Shown here: one piece after another, positions 1 to 7,281 of the stretch | Layout of the letters: every line of letters starts with the position of its first letter | How positions within the stretch are numbered: the first letter of the stretch is position 1 | NCBI GenBank assembly: GCA_938009335.1 | Contig: CALLHT010000052.1 | Coordinates: 1-21,470, forward strand | Source: an uncultured Rhizobiaceae group bacterium | GTDB lineage: Bacteria > Pseudomonadota > Alphaproteobacteria > Rhizobiales > Rhizobiaceae | Direction: 5' to 3' | Length of the DNA stretch: 21,470 nt | The notes under the pieces: model-generated | Told to the model about the DNA's origin: nothing | What the model saw: the letters and a program-made list of their open reading frames with translations, nothing else | Databases searched by the model: none | Program-made: the position numbers and the translations under genes

Positions 1-1
1 G

Positions 2-856
2 CCGGTGATTGTGGCGCTTGGTGCGAAGTCAGGCCTGATTGTTCCGCTGATTGCAGTGCATCTCTTTGTCTTCTACTTCGGTATTCTGGCGGATGATACG
101 CCACCAGTGGGCCTTGCGGCGATTGCCGCTGCCGCGATTGCCAAGGGCGACCCGATCAAGACCGGTATTCAGGGCTTTACCTATGATATCCGGACAGCGC
201 TTCTGCCATTCTTGTTCATCTTCAATACAGAGCTTCTCCTGATTGATGTGACGTTTGCGAAAGGGGTGTTTGTCTTTATCATCGCCGTCATTGCCATGTT
301 GCTCTTTGCCGCCGCCACACAAGGGTGGTGGTTCACGAAGAACCGTGCTTGGGAAACGGTGGCGCTTCTGCTGGTTGCGTTCACCCTGTTCCGCCCGGGT
401 TATTGGCTCGATCAGATTTACCCACCGTATAATGATACTGAGCCTGCAAAGGTCTTCGATGTGGTGGGTACAGCGCCCGACAATGGCGTTCTGACTTTTG
501 TGGTGAAAGGACCGGATTTTGACTCGGGTAAAATAACACAGACAACCCTGCTGGTGCCGATGGGTGATCGGGCCGAGGCGGTTGACCGTCTTCGCAAAGC
601 GGGGTTGAGCATCACGGTCGAAGATGGTCTTGCGAGGGTAGAAGAACCGTTCCCGCAAACGCCATTCTTTGAAACCATTGGTAATCTGTTTGATTTTTAC
701 GCCGATGATCCGGTTGTGGTAGACAAGGTTCGTACCGAAGCTGAACGTCCAGCAAAGGAGTGGTTCTATATTCCGGCTCTTCTTCTGTTGGCGCTTGTTT
801 TCTTAATGCAAAGGCGCCGGATTGGTTCAGCACCAGGTGAAGCGGTTGCTGCATAA
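2..856 (+). CDS. TRAP transporter fused permease (4TM/12TM, TAXI type), C-terminal part
   Basis: This is the C-terminal 284 codons of an inner-membrane TRAP permease; the start lies upstream of the window. The family uses an ion gradient to import organic acids or amino acids delivered by a periplasmic TAXI-type binding protein. The sequence begins inside the permease core, and the stretch containing PVGLAAIAAAAIAKGDPI followed by GFTYDIRTALLPF is typical of the last helices of fused DctQM permeases. Several hydrophobic segments follow. After about residue 130 comes a soluble region (roughly 140-250) resembling the DUF3394 tail often found on these fusions, then a last membrane segment (FYIPALLLLALVFLM) and a basic end. 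Its binding-protein gene should lie to the left. A hairpin terminator follows, so it is probably not strongly cotranscribed with the aminotransferase. The substrate cannot be read from this fragment. Confidence 0.88.
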   Translation, partial: PVIVALGAKSGLIVPLIAVHLFVFYFGILADDTPPVGLAAIAAAAIAKGDPIKTGIQGFTYDIRTALLPFLFIFNTELLLIDVTFAKGVFVFIIAVIAMLLFAAATQGWWFTKNRAWETVALLLVAFTLFRPGYWLDQIYPPYNDTEPAKVFDVVGTAPDNGVLTFVVKGPDFDSGKITQTTLLVPMGDRAEAVDRLRKAGLSITVEDGLARVEEPFPQTPFFETIGNLFDFYADDPVVVDKVRTEAERPAKEWFYIPALLLLALVFLMQRRRIGSAPGEAVAA

Positions 857-879
857 AAGGTGAACCCTTGTAAATCAAA

Positions 880-916
880 AACAGGCTTGGCAGTTTATTG
901 CTGAGCCTGTTTAGTT
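880..916 (+). terminator. Rho-independent terminator after the TRAP permease
   Basis: AACAGGCT (880-887) pairs perfectly with AGCCTGTT (904-911). A short inner CAG/CTG pairing (891-893 with 901-903) tightens the loop, and a T-rich stretch follows. It lies 24 bases after the permease stop and 33 bases before the aminotransferase start. It therefore separates two units, or attenuates readthrough between them. Confidence 0.6.
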
Positions 917-944
917 TTGTGAGAACCATTCGGAACCCTACTTT

Positions 945-2261
945 ATGTCCCACGTTTTTCCACGCCATACCAAAGCAAACAATCCGCAAATTTCTCATGG
1001 GGAAGGGTGCTATTTGATTGATCAATCGGGTAAGCGTTATTTCAATGCAGGTGACGCGGCAGTTTCGTGTTTGGGGCATTCAGACGAAGAAGTGACTGCA
1101 GCCATCAAGGCACAATTGGATAAGGTTGCGTTTGGGCATACCGGTTTTTTTACTTCTGAACCGGCGGAGCAGCTTGCTGACTTGCTGGTGCAGAATGCGC
1201 CTGGGACTCTTGATCGGGTCTACTTTGTTTCCGGTGGATCGGAAGCGGTTGAGTCCGCGCTTAAGCTAGCACGGCAGTACTTTTTGGAAACTGGAGAAAC
1301 GTCCCGACATCGTGTGATTGCGCGGCGTCAAAGTTATCACGGCAACACCTTGGGCGCCTTGGCGAGCGGCGGCAATGCATGGCGACGCGAACCGTTTGCT
1401 CCGCTGATGATTGAAACGTCTCATATTTCGCCATGCTATGCGTATCGTGACAAGCGGGATGATGAAACGGCGTTTGATTTTGGCCAGCGTGTGGCCAACG
1501 AATTGGAAGAAGAGATTCTCCGCCTTGGCCCAGAAACGGTGATGGCGTTTATTGCTGAACCAGTTGTCGGCGCAACGCTCGGCGCTGTTCCTCCGGTCGA
1601 AGGGTATTACAAGCGCATCCGCGAGATCTGTGATCAATACGGCGTGTTGCTTATTTTGGATGAAGTGATGTGCGGCATGGGCCGAACCGGATCGCTGTTT
1701 GCCTACGAACAAGAAGATATTGTGCCCGATATCGTCTCAATAGCCAAAGGTTTGGGTGCGGGCTATCAACCGATCGGTGCGATGATGTGTACGAACACGA
1801 TCTATGAAGCGATTGAAAACGGCTCCGGCTTTTTTCAGCACGGGCATACATACCTTGCGCATCCAGCTGCTTGTGCTGGAAGCTATGCAGTTGTTTCAGC
1901 GATTATGGATCGTGGCTTACTGGATCGGGTGCAATATCTCGGGGAACGGTTCCAGCAGGAGTTACGATCAGCGCTTGGTCAACACCCGCATATTGGTGAC
2001 ATTAGAGGGCGCGGGCTATTTCTAGGGTTGGAGATTGTCGAAAATCGAGAAACCAAAGCGCCGTTTGATCCTTCACGCCAAATCAACAAGAAGCTCAAGA
2101 AACAAGCCTTTGAAGGTGGGCTGATTTGCTACCCGATGGGGGGTACGATCGATGGCAAGCGCGGGGACCATGTGTTGCTCGCGCCACCGTTCATCACGAG
2201 TGATGCTCAAGTGGATGAAGTGGTCTCCAAACTCAAAAATGCGTTTGAGGCAGTTGTTTGA
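945..2261 (+). CDS. Class III PLP-dependent aminotransferase
   Basis: A 438-residue fold-type I aminotransferase of the omega-amino acid/acetylornithine group. It transfers an amino group from an amine or amino acid to a keto acid in the cytosol. Visible motifs are the substrate/PLP segment SYHGNTLGALASGG, the PLP-pyridine aspartate Asp239 in LILDEVMCGMGRTG, and the Schiff-base lysine Lys268 in SIAKGLGAGYQPIGAMM. HGHTYLAHP is the usual distal PLP-phosphate region. Length is normal for the class. The ATG at 945 has only a weak ribosome site, but the N-terminus (HGEGCYLIDQSGKRYFNAG) matches the normal class III opening, so no longer start is needed. The stop overlaps the start of the BKACE gene, so the two are translationally coupled. 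By context it would turn an amino acid into the keto acid cleaved by the next enzyme. The exact substrate is not predictable. Confidence 0.93.
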   Translation: MSHVFPRHTKANNPQISHGEGCYLIDQSGKRYFNAGDAAVSCLGHSDEEVTAAIKAQLDKVAFGHTGFFTSEPAEQLADLLVQNAPGTLDRVYFVSGGSEAVESALKLARQYFLETGETSRHRVIARRQSYHGNTLGALASGGNAWRREPFAPLMIETSHISPCYAYRDKRDDETAFDFGQRVANELEEEILRLGPETVMAFIAEPVVGATLGAVPPVEGYYKRIREICDQYGVLLILDEVMCGMGRTGSLFAYEQEDIVPDIVSIAKGLGAGYQPIGAMMCTNTIYEAIENGSGFFQHGHTYLAHPAACAGSYAVVSAIMDRGLLDRVQYLGERFQQELRSALGQHPHIGDIRGRGLFLGLEIVENRETKAPFDPSRQINKKLKKQAFEGGLICYPMGGTIDGKRGDHVLLAPPFITSDAQVDEVVSKLKNAFEAVV

Positions 2262-3043
2262 AAACCCTTCCCCAAATCATGGTCGCACCCAATGGTGCGC
2301 GACGAACCAAAGCCGACCACCCGGCGCTTCCGATCACCGTTGGCGAGGTGGTTGAAGAGGCCGCTCAGTGTTTTCATGCAGGTGCTGGTGCGCTTCATGC
2401 TCATGTGCGTGATGAGGCTGGTCAGCATGTATTGGACGCAGGTCTCTACCGCGAATTGATTGCCGAAATGAATGTACGTGTTCCGAAAATGGATGTGCAG
2501 ATCACCACCGAAGCTGTTGGCATTTATAACGCAGAGCAACAACGAGAACTCGTTCGCGATGTGATGCCAAACGCGGTTTCTGTCTCTCTGACCGAAATGC
2601 TCTCGGACGAAGACATTAAGGCGGCGCAAGCGTTTTACCACTTCGCGAAGGAAGCCGGTATCGCTGTTCAGCATATTCTTTATTCAGATGATGAAGTGGA
2701 GCGGTTTTTTGCTTGTGTCCGCGATGGTGTGATCCCTGATGATCACCATCAGCTGCTGTTTGTGTTGGGTCGATATGCGAAAGATCAACAAAGCGTACCA
2801 TCAGATTTAACGCCCTTTGTCGAAGCGATGAACAAAAACGATGGCGAAGGGGATTGGGCGGTCTGTGCTTTTGGAATGCAAGAAACGGCTTGTCTTGTTG
2901 CAGCGCATAGATTGGGTGGCAAGTGCCGTATTGGGTTTGAAAACTCACTTTGGAACGCAGATGGTTCCGTTGCCAAAGATAATGCAGAACGCGTCCGTGA
3001 ATTGGCCATGGCACTCTCTTCGGGAGATGACAATGCCGGCTGA
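2258..3043 (+). CDS. Beta-keto acid cleavage enzyme (BKACE, DUF849, Kce-like)
   Basis: A zinc-dependent TIM-barrel enzyme. Family members condense a beta-keto acid with acetyl-CoA and release acetoacetate plus a new CoA ester; the prototype Kce acts on 3-keto-5-aminohexanoate in lysine fermentation. The metal motif is visible: His47 and His49 in ALHAHVRD and Glu228 in RIGFENS, close to the numbering of the prototype. At 261 residues it is on the short side (many are 270-310). The longest start is a TTG at 2258 that overlaps the aminotransferase stop as TTGA. An ATG at 2279 would give 254 residues beginning MVAPNGARRT and is equally possible. The end overlaps the acyl-CoA dehydrogenase start. 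Being flanked by an aminotransferase and an acyl-CoA dehydrogenase fits a route from amino acid to keto acid to acyl-CoA to enoyl-CoA. Confidence 0.88.
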   Translation: MKTLPQIMVAPNGARRTKADHPALPITVGEVVEEAAQCFHAGAGALHAHVRDEAGQHVLDAGLYRELIAEMNVRVPKMDVQITTEAVGIYNAEQQRELVRDVMPNAVSVSLTEMLSDEDIKAAQAFYHFAKEAGIAVQHILYSDDEVERFFACVRDGVIPDDHHQLLFVLGRYAKDQQSVPSDLTPFVEAMNKNDGEGDWAVCAFGMQETACLVAAHRLGGKCRIGFENSLWNADGSVAKDNAERVRELAMALSSGDDNAG

Positions 3044-4190
3044 AGTAACCTATCCGGAATTGCGAGACGCGGTTGCTAAACTATGCGCCAAATATCCCGG
3101 TGAGTATTGGCGTAAGTTGGATCAGGATCGCGCCTATCCGACCGACTTTGTGGATGAGCTGACAAAAGCTGGATGGCTTTCTGTTCTTATTCCCGAAGAG
3201 TTTGGCGGTTCGGGCCTGCCCCTTTCTGCGGCAGCCGCCGTGCTGGAAGAAATGCAGGCAGCGGGATGCAATGGTGGCGCGTGCCATGCACAGATGTATA
3301 CGATGGGTACCTTGCTGCGGCATGGCTCTGACGAGCAAAAGGCTGAGGTTTTGCCAAAGATTGCCCGCGGAGAATTACGATTGCAGGCCTTCGGTGTGAC
3401 TGAACCCACAAGTGGGACCGATACCGGCGCCATTAAAACCACTGCTGTTCGCGATGGTGATCACTTCATCATCAATGGTCAGAAAATCTGGACCAGTCGT
3501 GCTGAACATTCAGATCTCATGGTGCTACTTGCACGCACGACACCGCTGCAAGAGGGTATGAAAAAGACCGCAGGACTTTCTGTTATTCTGGTGGATATGC
3601 GCGAAGCGATTGGCAATGGTTTAACGATCAAGCCAATTCGCACGATGATGAACCATGCCACAACCGAAGTCTTTTTTGACGACCTTAAGGTCCCTGTATC
3701 AAACCTGATCGGCGAAGAGGGTAAGGGGATGAAATATATTCTTTCCGGCATGAATGCGGAGCGCATTCTCATCGCCGCTGAGTGTGTCGGGGATGCTAAA
3801 TGGTTCATCAAAAAGGCAACCGACTACGCAAAAGACCGAACCGTATTTGATCGTCCAATCGGACAAAACCAGGGTGTCCAGTTTCCCATTGCTAAAGCCT
3901 ACACCAACATGCGTGCTGCCGAGCTGATGGTGAAGGAAGCGCTGAAGCTTTATGAAGCAGGTGAGAACCCCGGCGAAGAAGCGAACATGGCAAAGATGCT
4001 TGCAGCGGATGCGTCTTTTGAAGCGGCTAATATGTGCATTCAAACCCATGGCGGTTTTGGCTTTGCGGAAGAATACGACATAGAACGCAAATTCCGCGAG
4101 ACGCGGCTTTATCAGACCGCACCCATATCGACCAATCTGATCTTCTCTTATCTGGCCGAGCATGTGCTGGGCTTGCCGCGCTCTTATTGA
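3033..4190 (+). CDS. Acyl-CoA dehydrogenase (FAD, IVD/LCAD-like catalytic base)
   Basis: A 385-residue flavoprotein that would desaturate an acyl-CoA at C2-C3 and pass electrons to ETF. The start is set at ATG 3033 because GGGAG (3022-3026) lies 6 bases upstream and the length then matches the family. The ATG at 3027 is too close to that site, and the open frame further upstream is only a shadow of the BKACE gene. Landmarks are QAFGVTEPTSGTDTG (flavin/substrate loop), KIWTSRAEHSDLMVLLART and GGFGFAEEYDIERKFRETRL. At the usual MCAD-type catalytic Glu position, after the RxxRLYQ segment, there is Pro364. Glu243 in GMNAERIL aligns instead with the helix-G base of isovaleryl-CoA and long-chain dehydrogenases. 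An 11-bp overlap with BKACE implies coupling. The substrate is perhaps a short or branched acyl-CoA made by that enzyme (inference). Confidence 0.92.
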   Translation: MPAEVTYPELRDAVAKLCAKYPGEYWRKLDQDRAYPTDFVDELTKAGWLSVLIPEEFGGSGLPLSAAAAVLEEMQAAGCNGGACHAQMYTMGTLLRHGSDEQKAEVLPKIARGELRLQAFGVTEPTSGTDTGAIKTTAVRDGDHFIINGQKIWTSRAEHSDLMVLLARTTPLQEGMKKTAGLSVILVDMREAIGNGLTIKPIRTMMNHATTEVFFDDLKVPVSNLIGEEGKGMKYILSGMNAERILIAAECVGDAKWFIKKATDYAKDRTVFDRPIGQNQGVQFPIAKAYTNMRAAELMVKEALKLYEAGENPGEEANMAKMLAADASFEAANMCIQTHGGFGFAEEYDIERKFRETRLYQTAPISTNLIFSYLAEHVLGLPRSY

Positions 4191-5080
4191 GCCTGATGTT
4201 TTTGTGATGTTTCCGCAGCAATGTTTGCGGCCTCTTTGACGTAGTGAGATACAAAATCCTGATTGTATCGGGCTTCAAATTTCAAACTGTCTGGCACCCA
4301 TTGGTAGTCCAGCTCGACCAACGTTCCGCGGTCAAGTTCCCCTTGTACAATGGCAGAGGGAAGACATGCGATACCGATCCCCTGTCGCGTCATTTCCAAA
4401 CAGGCGGTCACACTGTTGGACGGGACCAAGCGAGCCGCAATTGAGGTTGATCGGAAATGTTCTTCCAATTGTTGAAAGGGCGCTGTGTCGCGAGAATGGG
4501 ATAGAATTGAATGCTCTGCGATTTGCTGTTTGGAAAGCTTTCCTTCAGGCATCGCGTAGTTTGGCGCAGCTACCCAGGTTAGGCTGTAAGTACCCAGATG
4601 GATCGGATTGGCACTCTCTTCCCTGAAGGGGCCGTTTTGAAGGGCAAGATCAATCTCGTTTTCATTCAAAGCCTTTGTGAGTTCCGAGGAGATATCGACG
4701 CGAAGTTCAAGCGTCACGTTAGGAAAGCTCTCCGCCATTGAACTCAAAAACTCTCCCAACCAGGAGTGCGCGATTGTTTCAGTTACCCCAACCCTGAGTG
4801 TGCCTTCAAAAAGGGTTTTGCTTTGCGTTGAAGCAAGAAGGTCATCAACCGCAGTGAGAACACGCTGTGATTTTTCCAGCAAGTGTTTGCCATGGTTAGT
4901 CAGCGCTACTGATCCCGGATCGCGTTTCATCAAGGTTTGTCCGAACTGTTCTTCTAGCTTTGAAATACGGGCTGATATGTTGGGCTGTGTGGTGTTCAAA
5001 GCGGATGCGGCTTTTCGAAAGCTGCCAAGTTTTGCAACCTGAACGAATGCTTCCAATTGTTTTAGCGTGATGGATGACAT
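4184..5080 (-). CDS. LysR family transcriptional regulator
   Basis: A 298-residue DNA-binding regulator with an N-terminal winged helix-turn-helix (LKQLEAFVQVAKLGSFRKAA, then TTQPNISARISKLE) at about residues 4-62. A linker helix and a periplasmic-binding-like effector domain (about 90-295) follow. ATG 5080 is preferred because it gives the normal LysR opening. An in-frame TTG at 5101 would add seven residues and would sit inside the operator. It is divergent from hyuA across 107 bp containing a T-N11-A dyad, the classic arrangement in which a LysR protein activates the divergent operon and represses itself. Its 3' end overlaps that of the acyl-CoA dehydrogenase by 7 bases tail to tail. The effector is unknown; a hydantoin- or lactam-type ligand would fit the context. 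Confidence 0.93.
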   Translation of the reverse strand: MSSITLKQLEAFVQVAKLGSFRKAASALNTTQPNISARISKLEEQFGQTLMKRDPGSVALTNHGKHLLEKSQRVLTAVDDLLASTQSKTLFEGTLRVGVTETIAHSWLGEFLSSMAESFPNVTLELRVDISSELTKALNENEIDLALQNGPFREESANPIHLGTYSLTWVAAPNYAMPEGKLSKQQIAEHSILSHSRDTAPFQQLEEHFRSTSIAARLVPSNSVTACLEMTRQGIGIACLPSAIVQGELDRGTLVELDYQWVPDSLKFEARYNQDFVSHYVKEAANIAAETSQKHQAQ

Positions 5081-5092
5081 GAAGGCATGACT

Positions 5093-5115
5093 TATGATCA
5101 AAAAAGTTGATCGTA
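5093..5115. promoter_or_regulatory. LysR-type operator (T-N11-A dyad) between lysR and hyuA
   Basis: Nine-base arms TATGATCAA (5093-5101) and TTGATCGTA (5107-5115) are inverted around a 5-base AT-rich spacer with one mismatch. T5098 to A5110 gives the T-N11-A core. The site is centred at 5104, 84 bases before the hyuA start and 24 bases upstream of the lysR start. It could therefore serve as both the recognition site and the autorepression site. A further TGATCA occurs at 5162-5167. Confidence 0.65.
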
Positions 5116-5132
5116 TGAATACATCAAAATAA

Positions 5133-5162
5133 TTGGAAATGATATTCCATTCTGCCTAATCT
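5133..5162 (+). promoter_or_regulatory. Candidate hyuAB promoter with overlapping dyad
   Basis: TTGGAA (5133-5138), an 18-base spacer and TAATCT (5157-5162) form a weak sigma-70-like pair; transcription would start near 5169. The LysR dyad centre (5104) then falls near -65, the usual recognition-site position. A perfect inverted repeat, TGGAA-N6-TTCCA (5134-5149), covers the -35 region where a LysR activation site would lie. The hyuA ribosome site AGGA (5176-5179) is 8 bases before ATG 5188. Confidence 0.35.
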
Positions 5163-5187
5163 GATCACCAAGAATAGGATATTTGAC

Positions 5188-7281
5188 ATGGCAGAGCATT
5201 CCATCAGACTTGGCGCAGATATTGGCGGCACGTTTACAGACGTTGTTTTGGAAGTTGGCAAGACGTTACATTCCACCAAGGTTTTAACGACCTATGCGGC
5301 ACCGGAAAACGCGATCATTGATGGCATGCATCAGGTTTGCGAAAAAGCTGGCATTAAACCGGGCGAGATTGAGCAGATCATTCACGGTACCACGCTTGCG
5401 ACTAACGCGCTGATTGAGCGCCGCGGGGCGAAAACCGCATTGATCACCACGAAAGGTTTTCGCGATGTGATTGAGATGCGGACGGAAAGCCGATTTGAGC
5501 AGTATGACCTCAATCTGACCCTTCCGGAACCGCTTCTCCCGCGCCAACGCCGTTATGTGTTGGAAGAGCGGATTGAAGCTTCGGGCAAAGTGCTTGTTCC
5601 GCTAAAGCGTGATGATGTCGAGGCATTGGTCGATGAACTGGCGGAAGCAGGTTATGAGAGCATCGCTGTAGGGTTTCTGCATTCCTACCTTCATGACGCA
5701 CATGAAAAGATGGTGCGTGATGTGATCGCAACTAAAATGCCGAATGCGATGGTTTCTCTCTCTTGTGAAGTCTCCCCACAGATGCGCGAGTATGAGCGGT
5801 TCAATACGACGATTGCGAACGCCTATATCAAGCCGTTGATGAAAAGTTATCTGAGCCGACTTGAAGAACGTATGGCCGGTGAAGGCGTTGATTGTAACAT
5901 TTTCCTGATGCATTCAGGTGGTGGGATTATCTCGATTGAAAGCGCGGCAGAGTTTCCAGTTCGGCTGGTGGAATCCGGCCCTGCAGGCGGGGCGGTTTTT
6001 GCGGCAAACATCGCGGCGCGTTACGGCCTTGATAAGGTCTTGTCCTTTGATATGGGTGGAACGACTGCCAAAATTTGCCTGATCAAAAACCAGACGCCTA
6101 AAACCAGTCGCGTGTTTGAAGTGGCACGGACCTATCGTTTCAAAAAGGGTTCGGGCATGCCGATCTCAATTCCGGTGATCGACATGGTGGAAATCGGTGC
6201 AGGCGGCGGGTCGCTTGCCCATGTGGACTCCATGCAGCAAATCCGAGTTGGACCGGAATCAGCCGGGTCTGAGCCAGGTCCTGCGTGCTATGGCCGTGAT
6301 GGTGAGTGCCCAGCAGTGACCGATGCTGATCTTGTCCTTGGGAAACTTGATCCAGAAAATTTTGCCGGTGGTTCGATTATGCTTCATCCAGAAAAATCAG
6401 AGACTGCGCTTGTCTCTCATGTTGGTGCAACACTCTCTATGGATGCGCAAACCGCAGCCTTTGGCGTCGCCGAGGTTGTTGATGAAAATATGGCCAATGC
6501 TGCTCGTGTGCATGCGGTGGAAAATGGCGAAGACCTTTCTGAGTATACGATGATCGCTTTTGGGGGTGCGGCCCCGCTTCATGCTGGCCGCCTGTGTGAG
6601 AAGCTTGGTGTTGATCGCTTGCTGGTGCCACCGGGGGCAGGCGTGGGTTCTGCCATCGGGTTTTTGCGCGCGCCGTTCAGTTTTGAGGCAACGCGATCTG
6701 TTTATATGAAACTGTCTGAGTTCGATGGCGAAAAGATTGTAGACATTCTCGCAAGCCTTAAAGAAGAAGCCACTGGTTTTGTCCGCAATTGCGATGCAGA
6801 TGCGGACATTCTATCCGATTTTAAAGTCTACATGCGATACACGGGGCAGGGGTGGGAAATCCCGATTGATCTAACTGAAGCACAGACGATGAACCCCGAT
6901 GCGGAAACGTTTCTGAACCTTTTTGAAGAAGATTACACCAAACTGTTTGGCCGTCCGGTGCAGGGGATGGATACAGAAATTACGGTCTGGGCTGTCAATG
7001 CGACAACGCCATCTCAAGCCGTTGACCGGGTCGACGTTCTCGCAGGCGGAGAGGTTGCCGAGATTTCATCCAGTAGAACCGTTTTTGATCCTGCATTGGG
7101 AGAGCCGACCGATGCATCGATTGTTTCACGGGATATGATGCGTGATGGTCAAACGGTCGATGGTCCTGCCGCAATTGTTGAAGATGAAACAACTATCATT
7201 CTGCCGTCCAGTCGCCATGCCGTCCGTCAATCCGATGGATGTATTGATATCTCGGCGAAACGAACAGGAGACCAGACATGA
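5188..7281 (+). CDS. hyuA: Hydantoinase/oxoprolinase subunit A (HyuA family)
   Basis: A 697-residue ATP-binding subunit of the ATP-dependent hydantoinase/5-oxoprolinase family. It phosphorylates or activates a cyclic amide so that subunit B can open the ring; related pairs act as N-methylhydantoinases or as carboxylase subunits. Actin-like ATPase motifs are visible: GADIGGTFTD (9-18), HGTTLATNALIERRG starting at His66, and SFDMGGTTAK around Asp288. PGPACYGRDG and FGGAAPLHAG are further family signatures. The first ATG after the LysR-controlled promoter is used, with AGGA 8 bases upstream. The stop overlaps the hyuB start in ATGA. Only A and B genes are present, with no small third subunit as in acetone or acetophenone carboxylases, which favours hydrolase chemistry. 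The substrate remains unknown. Confidence 0.93.
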   Translation: MAEHSIRLGADIGGTFTDVVLEVGKTLHSTKVLTTYAAPENAIIDGMHQVCEKAGIKPGEIEQIIHGTTLATNALIERRGAKTALITTKGFRDVIEMRTESRFEQYDLNLTLPEPLLPRQRRYVLEERIEASGKVLVPLKRDDVEALVDELAEAGYESIAVGFLHSYLHDAHEKMVRDVIATKMPNAMVSLSCEVSPQMREYERFNTTIANAYIKPLMKSYLSRLEERMAGEGVDCNIFLMHSGGGIISIESAAEFPVRLVESGPAGGAVFAANIAARYGLDKVLSFDMGGTTAKICLIKNQTPKTSRVFEVARTYRFKKGSGMPISIPVIDMVEIGAGGGSLAHVDSMQQIRVGPESAGSEPGPACYGRDGECPAVTDADLVLGKLDPENFAGGSIMLHPEKSETALVSHVGATLSMDAQTAAFGVAEVVDENMANAARVHAVENGEDLSEYTMIAFGGAAPLHAGRLCEKLGVDRLLVPPGAGVGSAIGFLRAPFSFEATRSVYMKLSEFDGEKIVDILASLKEEATGFVRNCDADADILSDFKVYMRYTGQGWEIPIDLTEAQTMNPDAETFLNLFEEDYTKLFGRPVQGMDTEITVWAVNATTPSQAVDRVDVLAGGEVAEISSSRTVFDPALGEPTDASIVSRDMMRDGQTVDGPAAIVEDETTIILPSSRHAVRQSDGCIDISAKRTGDQT

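Noticed and set aside
29..1079. Minus-strand open frames across the TRAP permease and the aminotransferase start
   Set aside because: Low-complexity, Cys/His/Arg-rich translations opposite well-conserved genes. One would also run through the terminator hairpin.
2841..3032. Upstream extension of the acyl-CoA dehydrogenase reading frame
   Set aside because: The extra 64 residues do not resemble the family and lie inside the BKACE gene in another frame. A good ribosome site serves ATG 3033 and gives the normal family length.
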